DNA of 64,000 nucleotides from Nageia nagi (GCA_050084985.1 JBITNC010000001.1:73222001-73286000); one strand, 5' to 3'. Shown: positions 1 through 12,467, numbered from the stretch's first letter. The notes: generated by a model not told the origin, from the sequence alone. Made by a program: numbers and translations.

Positions 1-144
1 TAAAGAAGAGAAATTAATTAGGAAATATTAGAGGAATTAGGCCTAATCACAACTATTCTATCATCACCCACCACCAATTTATTAATAATACCATTCTTGT
101 ATGTAAAGCTAACATTGAAGAAGCTAAGATTATAAGGAATATCC

Positions 145-1650
145 TTGAAAAATATTAAAAAGCATCAAATTAGAATATTAACTATGATAAAACCAATATA
201 TACTTCTTCACTACCCCCTAATGAAGAAGATAAGGAATTGCACAAATCTTCCAATGCCAAATTGGGACCCTTCCAACCATTTATCTATGAATGCCAATTT
301 TTAAAGGGAGAGAGCAAAAAACCTTTTGGAATGAGGTTCTTAATAGATTGAATAACAAAATGGATGGATGAAAAGGAGCCTTACTAAGTATGGAAAGAAA
401 AATCCAACATACAAAAGCTTCCCTTCAAAGCATCCTAGTCTATATGGCTAGTATTTTTTAAGATCCCTACTCTTATGGTAAAAAATGTGGATTAAATATG
501 TAGGAGATTCATTTAGACCTGTATAAAAGAAAAAAAAAGAATGTCACTTGTAGCTTAGGAAAAGGTCTATAGGAAGAAAGTAGAAGGGGGTCTAGGAATT
601 AGATAAATCCAAATTGTTAATCAAATAATTTAGCTAAAAATGGCATAAAAACTTAGTAAGACTAGGATTAAGAGTGGACCAAAGTTTGTAGACATAAATA
701 CCTTGAAGCATTTACTAGCTTACTCGGCCTAAGAAATCCTCCAAAAGGGTCAACCTTTTGGAAGGGTTTGTTAGAAGTTAGAGACATCATGTTAGCCAAT
801 GCAATGGGAAGTCAATAATAACCAAACTACACTATTTTGGGACTAAAGATGGCTAGGTCCTAAATCTATAACTAATGAATAAGAATGAAATTGATTAATG
901 ATTTAGTAAAATAATAGAGTCAGGATGAAAGTTGCCAACTACCTTCAGTATCATGACAATGAGGTCCACTGATCAATCCACTTACCAATGATGAACAACT
1001 CACTAACCTAAGAATAAAAATTCTACAAATATTGAACAAATTCCAAATGTTTCAAACCCCAAAAGCATATTATCTTTACTAGTTAGATAAGAAAGGTAAG
1101 TGAATCGAATACTCCATCAAGATCGAATATCATTATCAAAATAATAAGGACCTTAGAAAGCATCTTTGAACTAGTGTATGGATAAAAGGATTAAATCCTA
1201 AGATAGCCTACTTTCTTTGGGTAGTAGTGCTAAACAAAATCCACACTAATGAGGTTTTAAAGAGAAAAGGAATATGTTTCCTTAGTAGATGTACCCTATG
1301 CATGAAAGAAGAGAAGACCTCTTCCCATCTCTTCCTTAACTGTGAATATGCCAAGAATATATAGGAGGAAGTGAATAAGTAGATCCATAACCAATGCATT
1401 AGTCATTTTTATTTAGCTAAAATAGTGGAGCAATGGAGGCTAGAGGGAGGTAGCAAAAAATCAAAACTCATTTTGGCTATGATCCCTCCCCATCTTTGCT
1501 AGACATTATGGAAAGAAAGGAATGGTAGACTACTCAAAGAACATAAATGAGATGTAGATGGACCTTGGAAGGAATACTCTAGGCTATTGGTTGAAAATAT
1601 TGATTAATTCTTATAGCTATACCCCACCAAAGATGCTGAGCATATATCTT
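145..1650 (+). pseudogene. LINE-like reverse transcriptase ORF, C-terminal part
   Basis: Decayed 3' end of a plant non-LTR (L1-like) ORF2. Around 575-610 the frame reads a GGLGIR block, typical of the region after the RT thumb in plant LINE proteins. At about 745-790 a STFWKGLL-like stretch follows, then a TLFWD-RWLG block. From about 1255 a zf-RVT zinc-binding segment is visible (RCTLCMKEE, then SHLFLNCEYA), with WKERNGR near 1515. Many in-frame stops, mostly TAG and TAA, and frame changes make it non-functional. The 5' part, with endonuclease and RT palm, is outside the window or lost. I assign the family from motif order only. Confidence 0.7.
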
Positions 1651-2301
1651 GAGATGATAACTCTACTTAGAGATTGACCCCACCAATGCGAAGGGGGATG
1701 GGAGGAGTACCCTATTGTACCAAAAATGTGGTACTTTTAGATTAGTTTGAATAAGGGGGATGGGATCATTGGCCTTAAGATATCAAATTACAATCACATC
1801 CATCCCCTTAACATTTATGGCCCAATCAATTTGACAAGGTAGCATGGGAAAACTTGTGATGGCATCATAGTTTGAGGTGAGACTAAAAAAGATGGCATAC
1901 CTTAGAATCATTACATAATCCTCTCATCATTTCCACCTTTTCCATTACAAGTGCATGTGATTGATAATCCTACAATAATGGGGAAGAGTAGCATGGTCAA
2001 ACTAGGAAACCATAAGGAGGTCTAGAATGATAGATCCATCTAGGAAATTTTGGGTAGAGGAGGTATCCATCATTACTTGATAAATTGTTAGGGACACGAT
2101 CCAACAATTAAGGGCTTACTTGTATCAAGCTACCAAGATGGTTGGGTTGAAATTGGGTCTATAAGAGTGAATTTGACTATGAGGTCATTATAGAAGCTAA
2201 TAAATTAAGCTTAGATAGGAGAATGTTTAAGCAACACTCAAAAGTGAAGCCCAATGAAATCTAGTCCTTCTTTGAGCTTTGTGAGGAATTGATAAGGAAA
2301 T
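1651..2301. other. unassigned spacer, possible second LINE trace
   Basis: No intact gene. One + frame near 1760-1830 gives GIIGLKI followed by a NIYGPI-like motif, which recalls the endonuclease of plant LINEs, but it is too short and broken to assign. The segment abuts the left LTR of Gypsy I. Confidence 0.3.
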
Positions 2302-4005
2302 TGTTATTCTTGCAAAATTACACTTCAAGGGGTAATATTATTTGTATTCTTAATTCTTTTATTCATTCATTATTCCCTCAAATCAAAACCCTTCTATAAT
2401 TCCCAATTCTTATTCCCCTTTCCTTCTCAACTGTAAATACTTATACAAATTTAGTCTTAAGTGTAAATTTGTTTATAATTAGTCTTTGTCTCAAGGATAT
2501 TGTATTATACATGTCCTTAGTCAGGGCTTAGTCTTGTCTAAGCCATTTCCAAGTTGTGTTCATATTGATGGGTCTTAGTTAGTAAAAATCACTTAAAACT
2601 ATCATTTTTGTTATAAGGCGGCTATGATTTGTACAAAGTCAAAAGAATCATATCCAAGTTATGTTTATAAGTCATATGCTGAGAAGAGTCCATTTTATGA
2701 AAATCAGTTAAGTCATTTTTGGGAGGTACTATATATAGTCTATTTGTTTATCTAAGTCATGTCCAGGCCCTATCATAAGTCTAATTAATAATTTTTTGAT
2801 CTTGTATAGTTAGGGGATTATTTTTGGGTCTTGTTGAACATAGTTGTTATATTAGGTTAAATCATGTAATGGGTGTTATCATAAGAGTCAAGTGAAATAG
2901 GGCCTATGAGAATCCAATGATATCATCATACCTTTTGGTGGAAATCAATGAGATTTGGATGGCTTAATTATCAGGTGGTCATGATAGTTCTTTAAGGTGG
3001 GAGATGTTCACAAATATCTATTCAATAGACCCCATCGGTTTTGAGCAATGACATCATCCTTTTTAGGAGAAATTGGTGGGTGATAAGTTCCACCATAGGT
3101 ATTTCAAAATTCAACAATTCCCACCAGGGTATAACAAAACCCACCAATGATAAATAAATATTTTAAGAGGAGATGAACACCCGAGTCCACTTAATCAAGA
3201 GTGTATGACCCCTAGGACTCTACCAACATGTCTATTGTGACTCATTTCCACATTGTAGTTGTAGTTCACTCTTAGGTTTGAATGGTTACATCTTCCTTTA
3301 TCCTTACAATAGTCAATATAAGAACTAAAAAAGAAGCATTTAATGATTATAGAGGGTTGGTAGGTCACCAACTAATGAAGCAACTTGATTAGACATATAG
3401 AGATGGTAAACCATACCTCATAAATTCAAGAATAGTTTATATGTGCCATGGTCAAGAGATAAAGGATGATTCATTGTATATAGAACATTATAAATAGTGG
3501 AGTATTAAAAGTACAAAAGGTTGAACATTTTAGCAAAGTTTTCCATTATAAGAACTATTTTTTATATATAATATTACAATATTATGGTATTTCTTCTTTT
3601 GCATTTTGTGGTTGTTATCTTATTTTGTTATTGTTATGTATAAAGCTTTGTTTGATATTGTGGCTATGTATTGTAATTATGAGACCCCAAGAGTGAGGTA
3701 GTTTATCTATCCTTATTCTTGGCTATGGATTAATACTTGTGTAGTAGTTCCTAGGTTGATTAGTTTAGTTTATTTTTATGTTCTTTGCATTTTCTTATTC
3801 AATAGTATAGGTTTTTATCTCTTTCATCTCTTTCCTATTACTTTTGACATTTTTCATAGATGGGAGCCAACCTATAACCCAAACATTGATTAGAAAAATC
3901 CATGAGCACATTGTCCCACCACCTTATGCTCATTCAAGAACCTTGCTATTATCAAAAAATGGAGAACTTTCCATACTAAATCCTTAGGTTACATTATCCT
4001 AATCA
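2302..4005 (+). repeat. Gypsy I 5' LTR
   Basis: Starts TGTTATTC and ends CCTAATCA. It matches 24302-26166 along its whole length with frequent substitutions. A TATATATA box at about 2729-2736 is shared with the other copy and may be the promoter. It lacks roughly 170 bp that the 3' copy has near 25450-25640. Confidence 0.75.
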
Positions 4006-4021
4006 ATAGTAGCACATTCAT

Positions 4022-4041
4022 TTTTGGCACGCTCGATGGGA
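4022..4041 (+). other. candidate primer-binding site of Gypsy I
   Basis: TTGGCACGCTCGATGGGA lies just over 15 bases after the 5' LTR. Its form resembles TGGCGCC-type primer-binding sites of plant Gypsy elements, but it is degraded and I cannot name the tRNA. Confidence 0.35.
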
Positions 4042-4499
4042 TGCAAGTAAAACCCAAATTATTTTAACATGCATAGGTTAGATAAATATTTTTGGTAGGC
4101 TATCACTAGTGTGCTATGAATATTATAAGGTTTCTTAAACTTTATGGGTGACTTCGCTATCATACTAGACATTATTTTGAACCTTGGTACCTCCAATTTG
4201 CATATTCACTATAAATAGTGCTAGAAATTCTTCCCAATAGCCTAAATTTCAAGAGCTATCACTTCCTTAAAGGAATACAAGGTGAAAACTTTGTTAGAAT
4301 TTATCTCCACAAATTCCTCTAAGAGTTATTACATTATTAGCAGTATTTGATTCTATCCAGCAAAATCCTTCACCTAACCCAATTGGTCCAAATATGGCTC
4401 AATCGATCCTTGCATACTTTCTTGCTTGGAATAATAGTCATCCATTGGTAGTTCCTCCAAATTCCTCAACTATTCCCTAAGAAACCTTTAAATTTTTTC

Positions 4500-5286
4500 T
4501 AATTATGATAGATCAAGCAAAATACCATATGAACATTATAAAGATGTATCTCTTTTGGCCTCTACTTTTGATATCATATATGAAATTGTAATGACTAGAT
4601 TGTTATCACATTCTTTTGAAGGAAAAGTAGTAGAGTGGTTCAGAATCTTGAATTCTCAATCAATAAACACATGGGGAGAGTTATTTCAAGCTCTGATTAA
4701 AATATTTGCTAAAGATAGTGATGATAGTACATTTTTAAGCCTTATTGCTTAAAAAAAGATATCCTCTAGAATTAGTTAATAATTTTAATATCAGATTTGA
4801 GAAAACTTGGAAATCCATTCCAATAAGGATCAAAACAACCAATGCTTAATCCTTGGTATACAATAGGAAAGGCTTCCACCTAGATCTAAATATGTTGATT
4901 ATTATATTCAGAGATACTTTCCCATATGTTTATCAAACAATAAAAACTTTTCAACACATGTTGGTCTCCTTAGGAAAGATGCAACCAAGATCTATCATGC
5001 CCTTATTTTCTAATATACCTCCAAAGTAACCTCAATTACAAATTCCTCATGTAAGAGTGCTAGCTCTAACCACCTACTCCTCCTAAATCTATTGCTTAGA
5101 ACCAAGTACCAGCTCTCCCAGCTCTTACATTAATAAGTATAAGTACTGGTTCAAACTCACAAGAGGACAAGAGGATAAGGCAACTAGAGATAACTATCAA
5201 GAATATAACAAATAAGCTCACTTTACAAGAGATAGAATCAAGGCCAAAATTTTAGAAGATATGATAATCAATATTAGCCAATATTC
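4500..5286 (+). pseudogene. Gypsy I gag, N-terminal half
   Basis: Retrotransposon gag domain. An open stretch at 4555-4752 reads through LLSHSFEGKVVEWFRIL and INTWGELFQALIKIF, the alpha-helical capsid pattern of plant Gypsy gag (A.RWF ... SW..L...F...F). After the stop at 4750 the frame continues with further gag-like residues to the solo LTR at 5287. Several TAG and TAA stops. Gag continues after the LTR. Confidence 0.6.
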
Positions 5287-5735
5287 TATTAGAATTTGTA
5301 ATGTAATATTTCTTTTTAATGTAAATTTACTTAATGCTTAAAGTATCTTTAGATACCTTAAAGCGTTAAAGGATAAATATAGAAAGAGGAATAAATATAG
5401 AAATACCTTTAACATTACCCTTGGGTTAAAGGGAGATTAAGAGGTGGGTTTCTTCTTATAAATAGAGAAGTACCCCTCCTCTCATTGTAATGAAAACAAT
5501 TGTAAAGTTTAGTTTAGGGGTTGGAGAGAGGAGAGATTCTATAAGAGAGATCTTTGAGGATAAGAAGATCTTAGTTAATGGATGTACTCCCAAGGAGTAT
5601 ATATTGTGTTATTTGTGAGATTGATTTGTGTTATTGGGTTATTATGTTGATGTTGTAAGTGACTTCTTGAGATCTTGGTAAACTAGAGATTAATTTAGAA
5701 AGGGTTAATTTCATCAAGTGATTCCATCCTAGAAA
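5287..5735 (+). mobile_element. solo Copia-type LTR inside Gypsy I gag
   Basis: Begins TATTAGAATTTGTAATG, matching the Copia I LTR start (TGTTAGAATTTG on the minus strand) with TG changed to TA. A TATAAATA box at 5457-5464 is followed by AAGAAGATCTTAG and CTCCCAAGGAGTA motifs shared with the other Copia LTRs here. No internal region or second LTR is present, so it is probably a solo LTR left by LTR-LTR recombination. The right end is approximate because no clear target duplication was found. Confidence 0.6.
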
Positions 5736-7020
5736 CAACTAACCAGAGTAGCCTCCTACTCCCAAAGCTATTGAAAATGTAGTCATGGCTAGTTCTATAA
5801 AAAGTGAAGCTCTAGTTATTACAAAATGGGGTGTCTTCCTTGTTTTGCTCCATATTTTCTAGACTCTTTTGCAATCTATCAACACCAATACTTGGGTTTG
5901 CACTTTGATCAAATGATAGAACTTGCATCAGATCCTACTATAGATGTAACTATGGTAAATTTTTAGATTCTAAGTTATGCTAGAGAACAAGCAAACTATG
6001 TACAAACTAGAGCCTTTGATCTAGTAGAATCATAGTAGACCCAACTCACTTAGCCAAATTAGGAATCTACTTTAGCTGCATCTGATCCAAAGAGAGCTTA
6101 GGATCCTATATTTCAATCAACTAATCTAAAAAATTAGCTTTTAATTCATTTGGGTTGAGTTTCAAAAGGCTTGAGAAATATTTCTCTTATTACAAGAAAT
6201 CCCACTCAAGATAGAAATGATGTCCCAGAAAAAGAAAGGCCCCTTCTAGTGAGATATCCATTCATAACTAAACAACAAAAGGAAAAGGCTACTCAACAAT
6301 TTAGATACCATCATTCTGCTGATCCAAGTAAGTTTGTTCCCTATATTCCATATAATATAGTGGAAGAATTGAAAAGAACACCCTATAGAATAAATATGTT
6401 TGATGTATTGAGAATACTTGGTCAAATAAATCTTCTGCAAGAAGCTTTGAAGCTAAAGAATAGTAAAAAAAGAACTAATGAGGATAATGTAGTGTTTGCA
6501 AATTTTGATAACATTCATCCAACTCTAATAGGTATAAGAAGACCTCCACCTTTTTATCTTTTTCTTAGATTAGAAGGTTGGATATTTAACAATTATATGA
6601 TTGATACTGGAGCTGCTACAACTATCATTACCAAAAGTTGTTGTAGATGAAATAAAATTGTATATAACTTGATGCATTGATGGAGTCACACAACTAGATT
6701 ATTTCCTAGTTGATGTGATTAGTAGTGTTAAAAGAGTTACCATAACTCTAAATGTATTCCCTAATATTTGTTTCATTTAGGATATTATTGTAGTTTATAT
6801 GATATTATTATGGATTTTCCAGAGAATTTACTGCCAAGCTAAGAGGATATTTAGCTTTAGATTACACATACCTCCTACTTCCTTTAAAGAACAAGTATGT
6901 CAAAATCCCAAATGAGGGTACCAAAAATGTTCCTCTAATGAAGATCACTAAACAAAATTACATGAATGACTATGAGCAAGTAGGGACCTTTGAAAGGGAT
7001 CCACTAATGGAATCACTACT
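5736..7020 (+). pseudogene. Gypsy I gag end and aspartic protease
   Basis: Continuation of the Gypsy I polyprotein. The longest open part is 6171-6650 (159 codons). It ends in a retropepsin-like active site, MIDTGAATTI, at about 6598-6627, with the catalytic Asp in the D-T-G-A form. The preceding FANFDNIHPTLIGI stretch has the usual pre-protease character. Translation after 6650 is interrupted by stops, but protein-like sequence runs up to the Copia I insertion at 7021 and resumes at 16170 once one copy of the target duplication is discounted. Confidence 0.65.
7016..7020. repeat. target-site duplication CTACT, left copy
   Basis: CTACT directly before the left LTR of Copia I equals 16165-16169 after the right LTR. 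This is the 5 bp duplication expected for integrase-mediated insertion. Confidence 0.9.
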
Positions 7021-7509
7021 TGAAAGAATTAGACCTACTCTAATCTTCAAGGTCCAAGACTAGGAAACTCAATCATACAACATCTAAAAGCTAATAACAC
7101 CATTCACACAAGATAACACAAATATAATGTGGTTCCTCCCTCCTTGGGAGTACATCCACAACTAGTTCTCAATTCTCAATCTATGCACCTCTTACTACAA
7201 TTCTCTTCCTCTCCTACACAAACTAGTAGAGTAATCTTACTCCAAAAACTTAGTTATTTTACAAGAGGAGAGGCCCTCTATTTATAGCATGAGAGCACAT
7301 CCCTAACCTCCCTTTAACCCAAGGGTAAGGTTAGGGTTACAATAAATGTATCACCTAACTTTAACCTACCAACTAACCCCATGGTAAGGTCAAAGTCTAC
7401 ATAATAAAGAATTCAATTAATCCCTTAAGGTATATACATATCCTATAAGTGATTAATTGAATTTACAAGGAGTTTAGATATTCACAATATTTCATTACAA
7501 ATTCTAACA
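7021..7509 (-). repeat. Copia I 3' LTR
   Basis: 489 bp, same length as the copy at 15676-16164. On the minus strand it begins TGTTAGAATTTG and ends AATTCTTTCA. TATA box on the minus strand at 7278-7286 (TATAAATAG). Confidence 0.95.
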
Positions 7510-7520
7510 CTCCCCCTTAA
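7510..7520 (-). other. Copia I polypurine tract
   Basis: The minus strand reads TTAAGGGGGAG directly before the 3' LTR. This is the standard primer site for plus-strand DNA synthesis. Confidence 0.85.
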
Positions 7521-7991
7521 TGCAATATTGGGATAGAGCGTAGAAGAGAGAAGAGAGAGAGTAAGAGAGAGTTCTCCTCCATAGAGATATAAGTGGAGAT
7601 GATAACATTTACATATTTGAGAATCTTTTTGAGAACTAGTTTGAGACTCACTACATTACCATTTGACAAAATGGTTTACAATACAATCATTAACCACCAT
7701 TGGTTTCACTGTACATAGTAGTCGATCAACTTTAAGCTGACATGTCAGTCTCCATGAGCTTGCTTACACAAGGTGAGTAACCTGCATTTCTAAAGAAGAT
7801 CCTACATGCTACAAGCAACTCATGAACAAAATCAATTAGATGCATCATATATTCAAATAAGAGAATCAAATAATGCCATCTTATAAATAAATGATCAATG
7901 GTGCACTATAAGTCATCACAGAGATGCCAAGCCATCACTCATAGTCACCTGTTGTATATAGACATGTGTTGATTATTAATAGAGCATAAAA
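7521..7991 (-). other. Copia I 3' untranslated stretch
   Basis: No gene seen. It includes a purine-rich GAGAGA stretch at about 7542-7570. It lies between the minisatellite and the polypurine tract. Confidence 0.5.
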
Positions 7992-8450
7992 ATTATACAA
8001 CAAGTTTCTCACGTAGAGCAAACTTACCACGGAGGTATAGAATGTACAACAAGTTCCTCACGTAGAGTGAACTTACCACAGAGGTATATTAATTATATTC
8101 TCAAAAAATTGTACAACAAGTTTGTCATGCAGAGCAAACTTACCACGGAGGTATAAAAATGTACAAGTTTGTCACGTAGAGCAAACTTACCACGGAGGTA
8201 TAAAATGTACAACAATTTTTTCACGCAGAGCAAACTTACCACGGAGGTATAAAAATGTACAACAAGTTTGTCACGCAGAGCAAACTTACCACGGAGGTAT
8301 AAAATGTACAACAAGTTTGTAACGCAGAGCAAACTTACCACGGAGGTATAAAAATGTACAACAAGTTTGTCACGTAGAGCAAACTTACCACGGAGGTATA
8401 AAAATGTACAACAAGTTTGTCACGTAGAGCAAACTTACCACGGAGGTATA
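7992..8450 (-). repeat. minisatellite of about 49 bp in the Copia I 3' region
   Basis: About nine head-to-tail units of roughly 47-50 bp (one spacer near 8090-8110 is longer). The conserved core is GCAAACTTACCACGGAGGTA on the + strand, joined by AAAATGTACAACAAGTTTGTCACG. Units differ at a few bases. The array lies after the RNase H stop and before the 3' LTR, so it belongs to the element's 3' untranslated RNA. The array leaves open frames on both strands, but these are repeat artefacts. Confidence 0.92.
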
Positions 8451-8599
8451 TCATAATCAACACACACTATATAACAACAATAAAAGAGCCTCTTAGAGGT
8501 GAAGTTGTCATCACTAACAAAAGTTCAAACTTCACTCCCCCTTGAGGGCAACTTCACCAACCCGAGAGAATCCCTAAGCTTGCTGAACTGAGCTTCAGG

Positions 8600-9200
8600 A
8601 AGGGGCTTGGTGAATAAATCAGCAGAGTTTTTAGTAGATGGACAATACTCCAAGTGTTATGATGTCATCTAGAACCTTCTCCCTGATAAAATGGGCTTGG
8701 ATTTCCACATGTTTGGTTCTCTGATGGAACACAGGATTCTTAGCCAAAGAGATAGCCGATTGATTGTCTGAAAAAATAAGAGATGGGCCATTTTGTTCAT
8801 ACCTAATTTCGTTCAGAAGATGCCTCAGCCAAATAGCTTCTTGGGTAGCAACAGACATGGCTCAATATTCGGCTTTGGTGGTAGAAAGAGTCATAGTAGG
8901 TTGCTTCTTGGAAGCCCAAGAGATAGCACCTGAACCAATGCTAAACACATATGCAGAGGTTGATTTTCTGTCATCTCTATCTCCCCCATAATCATAATCT
9001 GAGAACCCAAAGAGAACAATTGAGGGCACTTTGGAATACTTAAGAGCAAGATCCTTTGTCCCTGCCACATACCTCAAGATTTCCTTAACAACATTGAGGT
9101 GTTCAACATATGGTTTTTGCATGAATCGTGCCATCAGATTCACTGCAAAGGTAATATCAGGTCGAGAGATAGTCAGATATAGAAGACTACCAATCAATTA
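8600..9200 (-). pseudogene. Copia I RNase H
   Basis: C-terminal part of Copia pol. Open blocks 8862-9197 and 8631-8858 share one frame, split by a TGA at 8859-8861. The first block starts with the RT-RNase H connection (SLLYLTISRPDITFAV). Catalytic acidic residues are seen in GFSDYDYGGD, TKAEY and FSDNQSAI. In KHVEIQAHFIRE the usual Asp is Glu. The expected role is degrading the RNA strand of the RNA-DNA hybrid during reverse transcription. A stop at about 9198-9200 separates it from RT. The protein cannot be made intact. Confidence 0.9.
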
Positions 9201-10150
9201 CCTATAAGCTGTAGCATCAGCCAACTAAGAATCTGAGCTTAGAGATACAACGATTCCAGGAGAAATAGGTATTGCAGCATATCTACACTCCTCCATTCCA
9301 AACTTTTGCAAGATGTCTGATATATACTTAGATTGACTAAGATAAGTACAATATTTGTGTTGGTATACTTGCATCCTAAGATACTAATGCAATAGACCTA
9401 GATCAGTCATTTCAAATGTTTCCTTTAGTTTGGATATGCACTCTTAGATGATTTCAATATTATTGCCAGTTATGAGAAGATCATCCACATAAAGGAGAAT
9501 TAAGACCACGTCTTTTCCTTGATTGAGTACATAGAGATCTGAGTCAGAGAAGCACTTGGAAAAACCAATATCTGCAAAGAATCCTAAAATTTTCTTGTAC
9601 CATGCTCTAGGTGCTTACTTAAGTCCATACATAGACTTCTTTAGCTTACACATAAGAGACTCTTTACCTTCTGGAATAAATCCTTCTGGTTGATTCATGT
9701 AGATTTCTACATCCAAGTCACCATTGAGAAATGCACTCTTGACATCAAGTTGAAAAACTTTCCATCCTTGAGCTGCAGAAAGAGCAAGGATTATCCTGAC
9801 AGTAGGCATCTTGGACACAGGAGCAAAGGTTTCCTCATAATCAATACCATATTTCTAAGCGAATCCTTTGGCCACTAACCTTGCTTTGTATTTTTCAATT
9901 TCTCCATCAGAATTGTACTTGACCTTGTATATCCATTTATTTCCAATCACATTTTTCTCATTGGGATAAGGGACCAAATCCCAAATTTCATTTTTCATGA
10001 GCGCCTCATACTCAACTTTCATAGCTTCCATCCAACACTCTTGCTTGGAAACTTCTTTGAAGGTTGATGGCTCATTCGTATTATCAATTTTGGTAAATAA
10101 AGATTTATTCAAGGTCATACTTCTTGTAATTCTCTGAGCTAGAGAATTTT
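9201..10150 (-). pseudogene. Copia I reverse transcriptase
   Basis: Copia RT in the same frame as the rest of pol. It starts with the EALMKNEIWDLV and NVIGNKWIYKVKYN blocks (about 9930-10010), then KARLVAKGFA, FQLDVKSAFLNGDL (first catalytic Asp) and the YVDD active-site box at about 9480-9492. In-frame stops lie at 9855-9857 (TAG), 9615-9617 (TAA), near 9450, near 9375 and near 9225. All but one or two sit where glutamine is common in the family. It copies element RNA into DNA in the cytoplasmic particle; this copy is inactive. Confidence 0.92.
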
Positions 10151-11561
10151 TCTCTTGTGGTGACTTCCTTACATGATCATCCAACCAGTTAGGTGTAGGC
10201 GAAGAATCATCTGAATCAGACACCTCAACATGAGAAGTCGTATCCTCAGGAAGTTCATTGAACTTGACATCCCTAGAGACAAAGACTATTTTATGGGATG
10301 AGGAGTAGAGCCTGTAACCTCTATGCTGATTATCATACCCCACAAAGATGCATTTTTCTGATCTTTTATCCAACTTCTTTCTTTTCTCTAAGGTAATGAA
10401 GGCAAATGCATCACAATCGAAGACCCTAAAGTGTGAGATGTTAGGTTTCTTTCTTGTCCATGCTTCGTACGGAGTTTTACCTTCAACTACTTTAGTAGGA
10501 CACCTATTTAGGGTGTGAATAGCAGTGTGAACAGCTTCACCCCATAAGAAACTAGGAAGGTTACCCAACATGCACCTTGCCATTTCCATAATGGTTCGAT
10601 TCTTCCTTTCAGCAACTCCATTTTGTTGAGGGGTGTAAGGGATTGTAAATTGCCACTTGATCCCATGTTTAACATAATAGTCATTAAACTCATTGCTATT
10701 ATACTCACCCCCATTATCAGATCTCATCATCTTGATCTTAAAATCAGTTTGATTTTCAATAAGAGCCTTGAATTCTTTAAACCTGTCAAAAGTTTGATCC
10801 TTGTGCTCAAGTAGATAACCAAATGTCATCCTACTGAAGTCATCAATGAAGGTCAGAACATAAGAAGCTCCCCTTAGAGACTTAGTCTGAAACGGACCCA
10901 TCAAATCTAAATGCACAAGTTGAAGAGGATGACTACCCCGAGTTGCCTTATCTTTTTCAAACTTTTGCCTATTCATATTTCCTAGAATTCACCTTTCACA
11001 AAGACCAATTGTGGGTGAAATATTAGGTAAACCTTCCACAAGTTCTTGATTTTTCATATCTTGAATACTCTTGTGGTTAAGGTGGCCTAATCGTTGATGC
11101 CAAAGATTACCCTTTGAACAAACATTTGCAGCAAGACACATCTTTGAAGGAACTTGATCCACAATATAAAGGTCATCCTTTACTGATCCTTTCATCAAGG
11201 TGGCAAGTCCTTTCTTAACACACCAGGAGTGTGAGGTAAACTCAAATGAGTATCCTTTCCTTATAATCTGAATTACGGAGATAAGATTCATCCTTAGTTT
11301 AGGCACATAAAAGACATTATCAAGAACCTTTCCATGAATCTTCACACTCCATATTCCTTGAACATCAAGGACTGAATTATCACCTATCACAACTGCATCC
11401 TTCATGTACATATGAAAGTTTTCAAACTTATCCTTTTCATAACACATGTGATTAGTGCATCCTGAATCAACAATCCAATCAATTGAAATAGTTTGAGTCA
11501 TTGAGTAGTAGGCAATAGTAGCAGCATGCTTATTCTTCTTTTTATTATAGAAATTTTTCAA
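10151..11561 (-). pseudogene. Copia I protease and integrase
   Basis: The N-terminal part holds the protease active site WIVDSGCTNHM (about 11440-11480), then the GAG-pre-integrase H-H region (LWHQRLGHLN) and the integrase core. The catalytic triad is complete: Asp in VHLDLMGPF, Asp in RSDNGGEY and Glu in NGVAERKNR, with 35 residues between the last two. The C-terminal part carries YEAWTRKKPNISHFRVF and the KCIFVGYD box of Copia integrases. One TGA at 10989-10991 lies where a zinc-binding Cys is expected. The rest is open for 373 codons, the best preserved segment of the element. Confidence 0.93.
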
Positions 11562-12467
11562 ATTTGCATTTCCCTTACCTTTTTGAGCAAATTTCTTTTT
11601 ACGACAATCATACTCTTTGTGACCAAAGATGCCACAAAAGTTACAATTTCCATCAAACTTTTCCTGAGGTGTTGGATTGCTTGATCCAGCTTTGTCATTC
11701 CTTTGCTTGAAGTTGCCATTATTGTAGCCCTTGTTCTCATGCTTCCTGAAGGTAGATTAGGATTTGTTATCTTTGAATTTATAATGTTTGAACTTCTTTT
11801 TGAAAGGAGTTTTGGTTGCTCCTAGAGAAATGCTATTGTCCTTTGGAGAAAAGTTTAACATTTTCTTATTCAAAGTTTCCTCATACTTCAGAAGGAGTCT
11901 AGAAAGGTTATCAAGAGAGATGACATCTTCTTCATCATCGAGCCTTATTTCCATAACCGTGACAAAGTTACTGAACTTTGTATAAAGGCTTTGAAGAATG
12001 ATGAAGACCATGAACTCATCATTGATCCAGTTGCACCCACAGCCAACCAGTTGTGTCCTAAGGTCAATGATTTTGTTCAAGTAAATAGAAGCACTTTCAT
12101 CTTCACCTTGACGATATTGCAACAAATTTTGTAGAATAGTGAACCTCTTTGAAAATTTTGACCCAAGGTAAATTTTCTTCAGTCTATCCCAAGCTTCCTT
12201 TGCTGATGTTGAAGAAGAGATCATGAGAAGTATGTCATCTGAAACTGCACGATAAATCATTGAAGTTGCTAACTCATTCTTTGAGTTGTAGATTTCAAGA
12301 GCCTTCTCATCTGTAGGAGCGACCATGTCTTCATTAACTATCTGCCACAGCTTCCTTGCTTGTAACTTAGCTTTCATACGAGGTTCCCATATGCCAAAGT
12401 TGGAACCGTCGAGTATATGCTTGGGTATGAAGGTTTCAACTATTGCTACACAAAAGTAAATATGCAA
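11562..12467 (-). pseudogene. Copia I gag
   Basis: Gag polyprotein of the UBN2/retrotran_gag type: FGIWEPRMKAKLQARKLW, then AKEAWDRLKKIYLG, then CNWINDEFMVFIILQSL. It is open from 12467 to a TAA at 11757-11759, and the same frame then continues to a CCHC zinc knuckle CNFCGIFGHKEYDC (about 11605-11650), which binds RNA during particle assembly. The true start codon is unclear; the frame is open slightly upstream of the first conserved residues. Gag and pol share one frame, as usual in Copia. Confidence 0.92.

Noticed and set aside
8093-8341. Open frames on both strands in the 49 bp repeat array
   Set aside because: They arise because the unit happens to lack stops, the peptide repeats with the DNA unit, and both strands are open equally.
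7992-8450. Possible CRISPR array (regular repeats)
   Set aside because: There are no unique spacers, units are simply tandem, and the setting is a plant Copia element.
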